This document shows positions 17,171 to 25,462 of a stretch of DNA of 64,000 bases, piece after piece. This DNA is from Paraburkholderia sp. DHOC27 (GTDB lineage Bacteria > Pseudomonadota > Gammaproteobacteria > Burkholderiales > Burkholderiaceae): positions 62,113-126,112 of the forward strand of contig NZ_QVQV01000005.1 of NCBI RefSeq assembly GCF_003429005.1, written 5' to 3'. Below the pieces are notes generated by a model. The model saw only the letters and a list, made by a program, of their open reading frames with translations, made no database searches and had not been told where the DNA came from. A program made the translations under genes and the position numbers. How positions within the stretch are numbered: position 1 is the stretch's first letter; each line of letters opens with the position of its first letter.

Positions 17171-18202
17171 ATGGCATTTAATGTAACCCTCCGGCAAAGC
17201 GGCCGGCAGTTTCAAGTAGAAGCCGATGAACCGGTCCTCACCGCTGCGCTGCGCCAGGGCATTGGCCTGCCGTATGGCTGCAAGAACGGCGCCTGCGGCT
17301 CCTGCAAGGGCACGGTGGTGAGCGGCGAAGTCGAGCAGCGTCAGCACTCTTCGTCGGCACTCTCGAATGATGAAAAAACCCGTGGCATGGCGCTATTTTG
17401 CTGTGCGACGGCGTGCACGGATCTCGAGATCGACATCCGCGAAGTGGCCGGCGTTGGCGATGTGCAGGTCAAGAAGCTGCCGTGCCGCGTGAATGCAATC
17501 GAGCGCAAGGCCGACGACGTCATCGTGCTGAAGCTGCAATTGCCCGCCAACGAGCGTCTGCAATATCTCGCCGGTCAGTACCTCGAATTCATCCTGAAGG
17601 ATGGCAAGCGCCGCAGCTATTCGATGGCGAATGCGCCGCACGTCGAAGGTCCGATCGAACTGCATATCCGCCATATGCCTGGCGGCGCGTTCACGGACCA
17701 CGTCTTCAACGCCATGAAGGAGCGCGACATCCTGCGCTTCGAAGCGCCGCTCGGCACCTTCTTCCTGCGCGAAGACTCGGACAAGCCGATCGTGCTGCTC
17801 GCCTCGGGCACCGGCTTCGCTCCGCTGAAGGCGATCGTCGAGCATGCGGTCTTCAAGAATCTGAATCGTCCCATGACGCTGTATTGGGGCGCACGCCGCA
17901 AGAAAGACCTGTATCTGCTGGATCTGGCCGAGCAATGGGCCCGCGAGATTCCGAACTTCAAGTTCGTGCCGGTGCTTTCCGAGCCGGACCCGAGCGACGC
18001 GTGGACGGGCCGCACCGGCTTCGTTCATCGTAGCGTCATCGAAGACCTGCCAGACTTGTCGGGTTATCAGGTGTACGCCTGCGGCGCACCGGTCATGGTC
18101 GAATCGGCGCAGCGTGACTTCACGCAGCACCACGGTCTGCCGGAAGACGAGTTCTATGCGGACTCGTTCACCAGCGCAGCCGACCTGGCCAATCCTGTTT
18201 GA
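17171..18202 (+). CDS. Ferredoxin-domain NAD(P)H-flavin reductase (AscD/CDP-glucoseen reductase-like)
   Basis: Electron-transfer protein of 343 aa. It has a plant-type [2Fe-2S] ferredoxin domain (CKNGACGSC near residues 37-45, with the fourth cysteine in ALFCC near residue 76), then an FAD domain with RRSYSMANAP, then an NAD(P) domain with LLASGTGFAPLKAI and the C-terminal YACGAPVMV. Such proteins are commonly labelled CDP-6-deoxy-3,4-glucoseen reductase, but there is no deoxysugar gene nearby, so the partner oxygenase or acceptor is unknown. It resembles the reductase part of multicomponent oxygenases. Confidence 0.87.
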   Translation: MAFNVTLRQSGRQFQVEADEPVLTAALRQGIGLPYGCKNGACGSCKGTVVSGEVEQRQHSSSALSNDEKTRGMALFCCATACTDLEIDIREVAGVGDVQVKKLPCRVNAIERKADDVIVLKLQLPANERLQYLAGQYLEFILKDGKRRSYSMANAPHVEGPIELHIRHMPGGAFTDHVFNAMKERDILRFEAPLGTFFLREDSDKPIVLLASGTGFAPLKAIVEHAVFKNLNRPMTLYWGARRKKDLYLLDLAEQWAREIPNFKFVPVLSEPDPSDAWTGRTGFVHRSVIEDLPDLSGYQVYACGAPVMVESAQRDFTQHHGLPEDEFYADSFTSAADLANPV

Positions 18203-18289
18203 GCTGCAAAAGGCCGTTTAACCCGCGAGTGGTAGCCAGAATCAGCGTGCGCGGCGCGCCAGAAAATGGGCCGCGCATGAAATTCATGG

Positions 18290-18319
18290 TTTACACCGGC
18301 GCTCGCGTTGTCGTATTCT
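18290..18319 (+). promoter_or_regulatory. Putative sigma-70 promoter of the argD leader transcript
   Basis: TTTACA (18290-18295), 18-bp spacer, TATTCT (18314-18319). Transcription would start near 18326, one base before the ATG of the leader peptide, so the leader would be translated from an essentially leaderless mRNA; no Shine-Dalgarno is visible before that ATG. Confidence 0.55.
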
Positions 18320-18326
18320 TTCGCGC

Positions 18327-18377
18327 ATGAACCGCATCCAGTCCGAACTTCGACGTCGCCGCTCGCTGCTCCCTTAG
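18327..18377 (+). CDS. Putative arginine leader peptide of argD (16 aa)
   Basis: A 16-codon frame encoding MNRIQSELRRRRSLLP. It has four consecutive arginine codons (18351-18362, CGA CGT CGC CGC) plus one earlier, and ends at TAG 18375-18377. It lies between a sigma-70-like promoter and a strong terminator, 140 bp upstream of argD, an arginine biosynthesis gene. This is the arrangement of a transcription-attenuation leader peptide: a ribosome stalling for charged tRNA-Arg would change folding of the following RNA. It is too short to be judged by homology, and a chance frame cannot be excluded. No such leader is known to me for argD. Confidence 0.6.
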   Translation: MNRIQSELRRRRSLLP

Positions 18378-18381
18378 GGAT

Positions 18382-18470
18382 GCCGCCGGCTTTGTCACGG
18401 ATTCGCGCCACTCAGGCGCATGTAGTTCGAATCACGAAAGCCACGGCATGCCGTGGCTTTTTTGTTTTTC
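18382..18470 (+). terminator. Attenuator: antiterminator arm and terminator before argD
   Basis: The terminator hairpin is AAAGCCACGG / CCGTGGCTTT with a CATG loop (18437-18460), followed by a T-rich run to 18469. The upstream segment GCCGCCGGCTTT (18382-18393) can pair with AAAGCCACGGC (18437-18447): six pairs, a small bulge, then four pairs. The two folds are mutually exclusive. A separate small stem GCGCC/GGCGC (18405-18419) fits inside the antiterminator loop. The antiterminator arm begins five bases after the leader-peptide stop codon, so a ribosome on the stop codon would mask it and a ribosome on the Arg codons would not. Confidence 0.65.
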
Positions 18471-18517
18471 TGGTCCCCTTTTACTGATCTTTCACCCTGC
18501 ACTGCCGGAGCCCGCCC

Positions 18518-19702
18518 ATGAACTTCAATGAGTATCCCATCGAGTCGCTGATGTACATCACCAACCGGCCCGAGATCGTTTTCACGCACGGCAAGGGTTC
18601 GTGGATCTACGACAACACCGGCAAGCGATACCTCGATTTCATCCAGGGATGGGCGGTCAACAGCCTCGGGCATTGCAACGACGGCATGATCGAAGCGCTG
18701 AACAAGCAGTCGCAACTGCTGATCAACCCGTCGCCGGCGTTCTACAACGCACCGATGGCGCAACTCGCGGGTCTGCTCACGCAGCATAGCTGCTTCGACA
18801 AGGTGTTCTTCGCCAACAGCGGCGCGGAAGCCAACGAAGGCGCCATCAAGCTCGCGCGCAAGTGGGGCAAGAAGCACAAGGACGGCGCCTTCGAGATCAT
18901 CACGTTCGATCACAGCTTCCACGGCCGCACGCTCGCCACCATGTCGGCAAGCGGCAAGCCGGGCTGGGACACGATCTACGCGCCGCAGGTGCCGGGCTTC
19001 CCGAAAGCTGACCTGAACGATATCGCTTCGGTGGAGAAGCTCATCAACAGCAAGACGGTCGCCGTGATGCTGGAGCCAATCCAGGGCGAAGGCGGCGTGA
19101 TTCCTGCCACGCGCGAATTCATGCAGGAACTGCGCGCGCTGACCCAGAAGCACAACCTCCTGCTGATCGTCGACGAAGTGCAAAGCGGCTGCGGACGCGC
19201 CGGGACGCTGTTCGCCTACGAACTGTCGGGCATCGAGCCGGACGTGATGACGCTCGGCAAGGGCATCGGCGGTGGCGTGCCGCTGGCGGCGCTGCTGTGC
19301 AAGGCGGCCGTGGAAGTGTTCGAGGCGGGCGATCAGGGCGGTACTTACAACGGCAATCCGCTGATGACCGCAGTGGGCTACTCGGTGATCTCGCAACTGA
19401 CGGCACCGGGTTTCCTCGACGGCGTGAAGGCGCGCGGCGAGTATCTGCGCGCGAAGCTGCTGGAGTTGTCGGAAGAGCGCGGCTTCAAGGGCGAGCGCGG
19501 TGAAGGCCTGCTGCGGGCGCTGCTGCTCGGCAAGGACATCGGCAACCAGATCGTCGAAAAGGCCCGCAACATGGGCCCGGACGGTTTGCTGCTGAACGCC
19601 GCCCGTCCGAACCTGCTGCGTTTCATGCCGGCCCTGAACGTGACCAACGAAGAAATCGACCAGATGATGGCCATGCTGCGCTCGATTCTCGACACGCTGT
19701 AA
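18518..19702 (+). CDS. argD: Acetylornithine transaminase ArgD (class III aminotransferase)
   Basis: PLP enzyme that converts N-acetylglutamate semialdehyde plus glutamate to N-acetylornithine in arginine synthesis; relatives also act on succinyldiaminopimelate. The 394 aa fit ArgD. The PLP phosphate-binding FFANSGAEANEGAIKLARKW lies near residue 100, the PLP-ring aspartate in LLIVDEVQSGCGRAG, and the Schiff-base lysine in MTLGKGIGGGVPLAA near residue 247. The sequence closely resembles the protein labelled ArgD in Burkholderia. The 315 bp upstream hold a promoter, an Arg-rich leader peptide and an attenuator-like terminator, pointing to control by arginine supply. A GNAT gene follows 20 bp downstream. 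Confidence 0.88.
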   Translation: MNFNEYPIESLMYITNRPEIVFTHGKGSWIYDNTGKRYLDFIQGWAVNSLGHCNDGMIEALNKQSQLLINPSPAFYNAPMAQLAGLLTQHSCFDKVFFANSGAEANEGAIKLARKWGKKHKDGAFEIITFDHSFHGRTLATMSASGKPGWDTIYAPQVPGFPKADLNDIASVEKLINSKTVAVMLEPIQGEGGVIPATREFMQELRALTQKHNLLLIVDEVQSGCGRAGTLFAYELSGIEPDVMTLGKGIGGGVPLAALLCKAAVEVFEAGDQGGTYNGNPLMTAVGYSVISQLTAPGFLDGVKARGEYLRAKLLELSEERGFKGERGEGLLRALLLGKDIGNQIVEKARNMGPDGLLLNAARPNLLRFMPALNVTNEEIDQMMAMLRSILDTL

Positions 19703-19722
19703 TCCGCCTGGAGCCCATCACC

Positions 19723-20241
19723 ATGACGACGGCCGCCACGCTTTCGATCCGCTGCTTCGACGCCAGCGATACGGATGCCGTGGTCGCGCTGTGGCAAGAG
19801 GCGTTTCCCGAGTACCGGGACACGACGCGGCCGCATCGCAACCCGCATCTGTCGATCGCCAACAAGATGGCGACGCAGCCCGACCTGTTCTTTGTCGCCG
19901 AACTCGATCACCGCGTGATCGGCACGGTGATGGCCGGCTATGACGGGCATCGCGGCTGGATGTATTCGCTCGCGGTGGATGCGACGCAGCGGCGCCTCGG
20001 TATCGGCAAGCGGCTGGTCGCGCATGCGGAAGCGGCGTTGACTGCGCGGGGCTGTCCGAAGGTGAATCTGCAGGTGCTTTCGGCGAAGGAAGAGGTTCGC
20101 GCGTTCTATGAGGCGCTGGGGTATCGCGCGGATGCGGTGATCAGTCTGGGCAAGCGGCTCGGTGCGATGGCGGATGCCGCTGTGCCTGCGGCTGAAGCAA
20201 AGGAAGCACCGGAAGCGACGACCTCACCCTTCGTGGTGTAA
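19723..20241 (+). CDS. GNAT-family N-acetyltransferase (YpeA-like)
   Basis: Acetyl-CoA-dependent acetyltransferase of 172 aa. The acetyl-CoA pyrophosphate-binding motif A is MYSLAVDATQRRLGIGKRLV (residues about 86-105), followed by VNLQVLSAKEEVRAFYEALGY, the usual motif B. It resembles YpeA/RimI-type proteins; the substrate is unknown. The C-terminal tail is Ala/Glu-rich. It sits 20 bp after argD, probably in the same transcript, and is followed by a strong terminator. Confidence 0.85.
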   Translation: MTTAATLSIRCFDASDTDAVVALWQEAFPEYRDTTRPHRNPHLSIANKMATQPDLFFVAELDHRVIGTVMAGYDGHRGWMYSLAVDATQRRLGIGKRLVAHAEAALTARGCPKVNLQVLSAKEEVRAFYEALGYRADAVISLGKRLGAMADAAVPAAEAKEAPEATTSPFVV

Positions 20242-20256
20242 CGCCTCCGCAAAAAC

Positions 20257-20298
20257 AAAGGCCGCATGCATCGACAACGACGCATGCGGCCTTTTTTT
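20257..20298 (+). terminator. Terminator after the argD-GNAT unit
   Basis: Stem AAAGGCCGCATGC / GCATGCGGCCTTT with a 12-base loop, followed by a T-run. It may also serve the convergent livF side, since the A-run on the opposite side gives a T-run on the minus strand. Confidence 0.85.
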
Positions 20299-20352
20299 GC
20301 CCGGGCGCGGCGTCAACGCTTCTTCAGCGCCGACTCCGCTTAACCACGCAAC

Positions 20353-21072
20353 TCATTCACCCAGATAAGCAGCCCGAACCTTCGGATCATCCAGCATCTG
20401 CTTCGCATCGCCGGACATGGTGACGAGACCCGAGTCCATCACGTAGCCGCGATTGGCTGCCTGCAGCGCCAGACGTGCGTTCTGCTCAACCAGCAGCACG
20501 GTCATGCCTTCGGCCGAAATCGCCCGCACCACTTCGAAGATCTTCTCGACCATGATCGGCGAGAGACCCATCGACGGTTCGTCGAGCAACAACAGCTTCG
20601 GCTTGCTGATGATCGCGCGCGCCATTGCCAGCATCTGCTGCTCGCCGCCGGACAACGTGCCCGCGTACTGCGTCGCCCGTTCCTTCAGGCGCGGGAAGAA
20701 GCCGAACATGCGATCCACGTCCGCCTTGATGCCATCTGCGTCGTTGCGCAGATAGGCGCCCATCTGCATGTTCTCGACAATCGACATGCGCGCGAAAATG
20801 CCACGGCCTTCCGGCACCATCGCCAGACCGCGCTTGAGCAGTTCGTGGGCGGGCAGGCCCTTGATGGACTGGCCCATGTACTCGATATCGCCCGCGCCGT
20901 ACGCCTTCAGACCCGTGATGGCCTTCATCGTCGTGGTCTTGCCGGCGCCGTTCGCGCCGATCAGCGTGACCAGTTCGCCCTGTCCGACTTCGAGGTCGAT
21001 ACCCTTGACTGCCTGAATGCCGCCGTAATTGACCTGCAGGCCCTTGATTTTCAACATCGGGGAATTAGCCAT
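20353..21072 (-). CDS. livF: Branched-chain amino acid ABC transporter ATP-binding protein LivF
   Basis: One of two ATPases of the Liv (HAAT) importer. The 239 aa have Walker A GANGAGKTT, signature LSGGEQQM, Walker B LLLLDEPSMGLSP and the H-loop LLVEQNARLAL that marks LivF. The start 21072 (MANSPMLKIKGLQVNYGG) overlaps the livG stop as ATGA, indicating translational coupling; upstream extension of the frame would lie inside livG. It is the last gene of livHMGF. Confidence 0.95.
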   Translation of the reverse strand: MANSPMLKIKGLQVNYGGIQAVKGIDLEVGQGELVTLIGANGAGKTTTMKAITGLKAYGAGDIEYMGQSIKGLPAHELLKRGLAMVPEGRGIFARMSIVENMQMGAYLRNDADGIKADVDRMFGFFPRLKERATQYAGTLSGGEQQMLAMARAIISKPKLLLLDEPSMGLSPIMVEKIFEVVRAISAEGMTVLLVEQNARLALQAANRGYVMDSGLVTMSGDAKQMLDDPKVRAAYLGE

Positions 21073-21848
21073 CAATGGACTCCTGCACCAAGATATGCCT
21101 CGATCACCTTCGGGTCCTTCTGCACGTCTTGCGGCAGACCCTGGGCGATCACCTTGCCGTAATCGAGCACCGTCATGCTGTTGCACAGGCCCATCACCAG
21201 TTTCACGTCGTGCTCGATCAGCAGGATGGTCTTGCCGTCCGCGCGGATCTTGTCGAGCAGCTTCGTCAGTTCGACCTTTTCCGTTGCGTTCATGCCGGCA
21301 GCCGGTTCGTCGAGTGCGAGCAGCTTCGGATCCGTGGCCAGCGCACGGGCGATTTCCAGACGACGCTGGTGGCCGTACGAGAGATTGCGCGAGGTGTAAT
21401 CCGCGTATTGCAGCACGCCCACGTATTCCAGCAACTCCAGTGCGCGTTCCTTGATCTCGCGCTCTTCCTTGCGCTCCGACGGCGTCTGGAACACCGCGCC
21501 CAGCAAGCCGTGTTTGGTCCGCACGTGACGGCCCACCATCACGTTTTCCAGCGCGGTCATGCCGCCGAACAAACGGATGTTCTGGAAGGTGCGGGCAATG
21601 CCGGCCTTCGCCACCTGATACACCGCGGTCGGAGTGTAGCTCTCGCCGTCGAGGCGGAAGTCGCCCGAATCCGGTGTGTACAACCCCGTAATCACATTGA
21701 AGAACGTGGTCTTGCCGGCGCCGTTCGGGCCGATCAAACCGTAGATCTCGCCAGCCTTGATTTCGAGGCCCACATCGGACAGTGCCTGCAGGCCGCCGAA
21801 ACGCTTGTTCACGCCTTTGACGGACAGGCGAATGTTGTTATCGCTCAT
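21072..21848 (-). CDS. livG: Branched-chain amino acid ABC transporter ATP-binding protein LivG
   Basis: Second ATPase of the importer, 258 aa. Walker A GPNGAGKTT, the long LivG-type insertion after Walker A (VGRHVRTKHGLLGAVFQTPS), signature LSYGHQRRLEIARAL and Walker B LLALDEPAAGMN are visible; the variant signature (SYGHQR rather than SGGQQ) is normal for LivG. It follows livM by 19 bp and overlaps livF. Confidence 0.95.
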   Translation of the reverse strand: MSDNNIRLSVKGVNKRFGGLQALSDVGLEIKAGEIYGLIGPNGAGKTTFFNVITGLYTPDSGDFRLDGESYTPTAVYQVAKAGIARTFQNIRLFGGMTALENVMVGRHVRTKHGLLGAVFQTPSERKEEREIKERALELLEYVGVLQYADYTSRNLSYGHQRRLEIARALATDPKLLALDEPAAGMNATEKVELTKLLDKIRADGKTILLIEHDVKLVMGLCNSMTVLDYGKVIAQGLPQDVQKDPKVIEAYLGAGVH

Positions 21849-21867
21849 GAAATTCTCCTATCGGGCC

Positions 21868-23037
21868 TCAGGCGCGCACCGGCTTCTTGCCGTTGCGCTT
21901 CGCCAGCTTGGCGATCTTGTCCTCGTGCTTCGGCGACGGCCACAGGCCTTCCGAGCGGTACAGCATGATGAGAACCATCGCGAGACCGTACAGCAACTGA
22001 CGGATCACTTCGGTGTCCACGATTTCATGGCCGAAGATGGCGTTCTGCAGCGGACCCATCGTCGAGCGCAGGAATTCCGGGAACACGGCGAGCAGCACCG
22101 CGCCGAGAATCACGCCCGGGATGTGGCCCATGCCGCCCAGCACCACGCAGGCCAGCACCACGACCGATTCCCAGAAGGTGAACGATTCCGGCGACACGAA
22201 GCCCTGGAAGCCACCGAACATCGCGCCCGACAGGCCGCCGAACGAGGCGCCCATGGCAAACGCCAGCAGTTTCACGTTACGGGTGTTGATGCCCATTGCC
22301 TTGGCGGCGATTTCGTCTTCACGGATCGCGGCCCATGCACGGCCAATGCGCGAGTGTTGCAGACGCGTACACACCCAGATCACCAGCAGCGCACACAGCA
22401 CGAACAGGTAGTAATACATGTACACGGTCGTGAACTGGAAGCCGAGGAACGTGTGGGTCTGCGCGAGGCTGAAACCGCCCACCTGCACCGGGTCGATCCC
22501 CGTGATGCCCTGCGGTCCGTTGGTGATGTTCACCGGACGGTCGAGGTTGTTCATGAAGATCCGCACGATTTCCCCGAAGCCCAACGTCACGATGGCGAGG
22601 TAGTCGCCACGCAGACGCAGCGTCGGGGCGCCGAGCAGCACGCCGAACATGGCGGCGAGCGCCATGGCGATCGGCACGATGATCCAGAACGGCGTATGCA
22701 GGCCACCCGGGAAGGCATGCGCGATCCACGCGAACTGCGTGGTCAGGTGCGGCGAGGACAACAGGGCCGTGGTGTAGGCGCCGATCGCATAGAAGGCGAT
22801 GTAGCCCAAATCCAGCAGGCCGGCGAAGCCGACCACCACGTTCAGGCCCAGCGCCAGCATCACGTAGAGCATGGCGAAGTCGAGCACGCGCACCCAGTAG
22901 TTGCCGCCCACTGCGCCAATCAGCATCGGCGCGGCGATCACGAGGATGGCGGTGACGATGCCTACCGTCAGCGTCTTCGTCTTGTTCTTCTCGGGGATGA
23001 GCGTCGTGGACGGCTCGATCGGTTGAATTGAGGTCAT
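21868..23037 (-). CDS. livM: Branched-chain amino acid ABC transporter permease LivM
   Basis: Inner-membrane permease of 389 aa with about ten hydrophobic segments. It shows the LivM motif GLNVVVGFAGLLDLGYIAFYAIGAY and the coupling region RAWAAIREDEIAAKAMGINTRNVKLLAFA. The N-terminal cytoplasmic extension and basic C-terminus (KLAKRNGKKPVRA) are compatible with family variation. It lies 24 bp after livH. Confidence 0.94.
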   Translation of the reverse strand: MTSIQPIEPSTTLIPEKNKTKTLTVGIVTAILVIAAPMLIGAVGGNYWVRVLDFAMLYVMLALGLNVVVGFAGLLDLGYIAFYAIGAYTTALLSSPHLTTQFAWIAHAFPGGLHTPFWIIVPIAMALAAMFGVLLGAPTLRLRGDYLAIVTLGFGEIVRIFMNNLDRPVNITNGPQGITGIDPVQVGGFSLAQTHTFLGFQFTTVYMYYYLFVLCALLVIWVCTRLQHSRIGRAWAAIREDEIAAKAMGINTRNVKLLAFAMGASFGGLSGAMFGGFQGFVSPESFTFWESVVVLACVVLGGMGHIPGVILGAVLLAVFPEFLRSTMGPLQNAIFGHEIVDTEVIRQLLYGLAMVLIMLYRSEGLWPSPKHEDKIAKLAKRNGKKPVRA

Positions 23038-23061
23038 GTTCTTACTCCTTATGGCCCGGGA

Positions 23062-24012
23062 TCAGGCGCGATCCGCGACACGTTCGCCGAGCAGACCCGA
23101 CGGACGGAACACCAGCACGACGATCAGCACGATGAAGGCGAACACGTCCTGGTAGTTACTACCAAACACGCCACCCGTCAGATTGCCGATGTAGCCAGCA
23201 CCGAGCTGTTCGATCAGGCCGAGCACCACACCGCCGACCATTGCGCCTCCGAGATTGCCGATCCCGCCCAGCACCGCCGCGGTAAAGGCCTTCAGACCAG
23301 GGATGAAGCCCATGTAGAAGTGCGCGTTGCCGTATTCGGAGGCGATCATCACGCCGGCGAGAGCAGCCAGCGCCGAGCCGATCATGAAGGTGGCCGAGAT
23401 CACGAAGTTCGGGTTCACGCCCATCAGGCTCGCCACGTTCGGATTTTCGGCAATCGCACGCATCGCGCGGCCGAGCCTCGTCTTGTGCACGAGCAGCAGC
23501 AGACCGCCCATCACGAGGAACGCCACCACGATGATCACGATTTCAGTCATCGAGATCACGGCGCCCGGATTGTTGGGGCCGGCCTTGATCACGTTGATCG
23601 GATCGGTGGGCAGCAGTTGCGGGAACGGCAGCGGATTACGCGACCAGATCATCATGGCCAGCGTCTGCAGCAGGATCGACACACCAATGGCGGTGATCAG
23701 CGGCGCGAGGCGCGGCGCCCGGCGCAGCGGCCGGTAGGCGACCCGCTCGATCGTGTAGCCCACGACCGCGCAGACCACAGCGGCAATAATCAGCGCGATG
23801 ATGAGCGTCGGCACATGGCCGAGCCCGGGGAAATGGTTCTGCAGCACGCCTATGGCCGACAGCGCAACCATCGCGCCGACCATCAACACATCGCCGTGAG
23901 CGAAGTTGATGATGCCCAAGATGCCGTAAACCATCGTGTAGCCCAGTGCAATGATGGCGTAAACGCTGCCAAGCACCAGTCCGTTGAGGATCTGCTGGAT
24001 GAAGATATCCAT
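23062..24012 (-). CDS. livH: Branched-chain amino acid ABC transporter permease LivH
   Basis: Second inner-membrane permease, 316 aa. The N-terminal QQILNGLVLGSVYAIIALGY with GILGIINFAHGDVLM is diagnostic of LivH, and RAMRAIAENPNVASLMGVN is the coupling loop. It is the first of the four closely spaced genes livHMGF. The 229-bp gap to the upstream binding-protein gene holds a hairpin GCGACTG/CAGTCGC (24151-24169) without a T-run, which could stabilise the binding-protein mRNA or partially terminate; otherwise nothing was seen there. Confidence 0.94.
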   Translation of the reverse strand: MDIFIQQILNGLVLGSVYAIIALGYTMVYGILGIINFAHGDVLMVGAMVALSAIGVLQNHFPGLGHVPTLIIALIIAAVVCAVVGYTIERVAYRPLRRAPRLAPLITAIGVSILLQTLAMMIWSRNPLPFPQLLPTDPINVIKAGPNNPGAVISMTEIVIIVVAFLVMGGLLLLVHKTRLGRAMRAIAENPNVASLMGVNPNFVISATFMIGSALAALAGVMIASEYGNAHFYMGFIPGLKAFTAAVLGGIGNLGGAMVGGVVLGLIEQLGAGYIGNLTGGVFGSNYQDVFAFIVLIVVLVFRPSGLLGERVADRA

Positions 24013-24241
24013 TTAATGCTCCTTAGCCCGTGCGACTGGATTCGCGTTTTTTCATCAGCCGGTGGGCGGTGATGGGTGACACAAATCGCAACGGCACTGC
24101 GGGTACTGATGTAAAAGACCGGTAAGGGTTATCCGCCGCTAACTCGTCGTGCGACTGGGATGCAGTCGCCGGCTCGTCGGAGACGGAGGCAAAAACGACA
24201 CCGTTGGGTGGGCCGGCGCCGTCAGGCTGTACATCCCGTCA

Positions 24242-25462
24242 CTACATCTTCACGACGTCGAGAACCGCTTTTTTGCCGTCCTTGAAGTCGTAAAGCGTAA
24301 TGGCGCCTTCTTTCAAATCACCCTTGTCGTCGAATGCGATGTGGCCGATTAACCCGTTGTAATCGGTGGACGGCATCGCAGCCAGCACCTTGGGCGCGTC
24401 GATTGAATTGGCGCGCTTCATTGCATCAACGATCACGTACACAGCGTCGTACGTGAACGGCGCGTAAATCTGCACCGGCGTGTGGAAACGGTCTTCGTAT
24501 TTCTTCTCGAAGTCCGCTCCCTTGTCCATCTTCGAAAGCGCGAGTCCCGCCTCCGAGCAGACCAGGTTTTGCACGGCGGATCCCGCCAGCTCCCCTACCT
24601 TGTCGGTGCACACACCGTCGCCGCCAAGGATTTTTGCCCTGATACCCAGCGCTGCCGCCTGCTTCGTGAACGGCCCGCCGGTTGCGTCCATGCCGCCGAA
24701 CATGATCACGTCCGGCTGAACACTCTTGATTCTGGTGAGGATGGCCCGGAAATCCGTGGCCTGATCGTTCGTCGCTTCCCGTGCGACTATCTTCGCTCCG
24801 CTTGCTTCCGCGGTCTTCGCGAACTCGTTCGCGAGACCTTTGCCGTAGGCGGTCGCATCGTCTACCACCGCGATGCGCTTCGCGCCCAGCGCCTTGATTG
24901 CGTAGCCCGCGAGCGCCGGGCCCTGCTGGGCGTCCGTCGCCACGACCCGATACGTCGTCTTGAAGCCCTGCTGCGTGTAAGCCGGGTTGGTGGAGGACGG
25001 CGAAATCTGCACGATGCCCGCGTCGCTGTAGATCTTCGACGCCGGGATCGACACGCCCGAATTCAGGTGCCCGACCACGCCGACGACGTGATCGTCGACC
25101 AGTTTCTGCGCGACCTGTGTCCCCGTCTTCGGATCGGCCGCGTCGTCCTGCGCGTCGAGCTCCAGCTGGATCTTCTGGCCGTCGATGGTCAGCCCGTGGG
25201 TGTTGATTTCTTCAACCGCCAAGCGCGCCCCGTTTTCGTTGTCCTTTCCCAAATGGGCGATGCTTCCCGTCAATGGGGCCGCATGGCCGATCCTGACAAT
25301 CACTGCATTACTCGCCGGAGCCGCGGCCGCGGCACTCGCCGCACTTGCCGCCGCCACTGCGGATGCACTCGTGTCTGCTTCGCCTTCGTTCTTTCTGCCG
25401 CACGCGGTCAACATCGCAACCGCGGCCGCGATCGACACGGCGTAAGCAAACTTGAATCGCAT
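24242..25462 (-). CDS. Branched-chain amino acid ABC transporter substrate-binding lipoprotein (LivJ/LivK type)
   Basis: Type I periplasmic binding protein of 406 aa that likely delivers Leu/Ile/Val or a related amino acid to LivHMGF. The signal peptide ends in the lipobox LTAC at about residue 21, so it is a lipoprotein rather than the free periplasmic form. A 30-residue linker of mostly Ala and Ser (ASAASAAAAAPAS) follows, then the Peripla_BP_6 domain beginning VIVRIGHAAPLTGSIAHLGKD. It precedes livH on the same strand. The linker may let the bound receptor reach the permease. Confidence 0.9.
   Translation of the reverse strand: MRFKFAYAVSIAAAVAMLTACGRKNEGEADTSASAVAAASAASAAAAAPASNAVIVRIGHAAPLTGSIAHLGKDNENGARLAVEEINTHGLTIDGQKIQLELDAQDDAADPKTGTQVAQKLVDDHVVGVVGHLNSGVSIPASKIYSDAGIVQISPSSTNPAYTQQGFKTTYRVVATDAQQGPALAGYAIKALGAKRIAVVDDATAYGKGLANEFAKTAEASGAKIVAREATNDQATDFRAILTRIKSVQPDVIMFGGMDATGGPFTKQAAALGIRAKILGGDGVCTDKVGELAGSAVQNLVCSEAGLALSKMDKGADFEKKYEDRFHTPVQIYAPFTYDAVYVIVDAMKRANSIDAPKVLAAMPSTDYNGLIGHIAFDDKGDLKEGAITLYDFKDGKKAVLDVVKM

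Noticed and set aside
18277..18330. 17-codon frame overlapping the argD leader start by ATGA
   Set aside because: It overlaps the predicted promoter, has no ribosome site and lacks Arg runs; probably chance.
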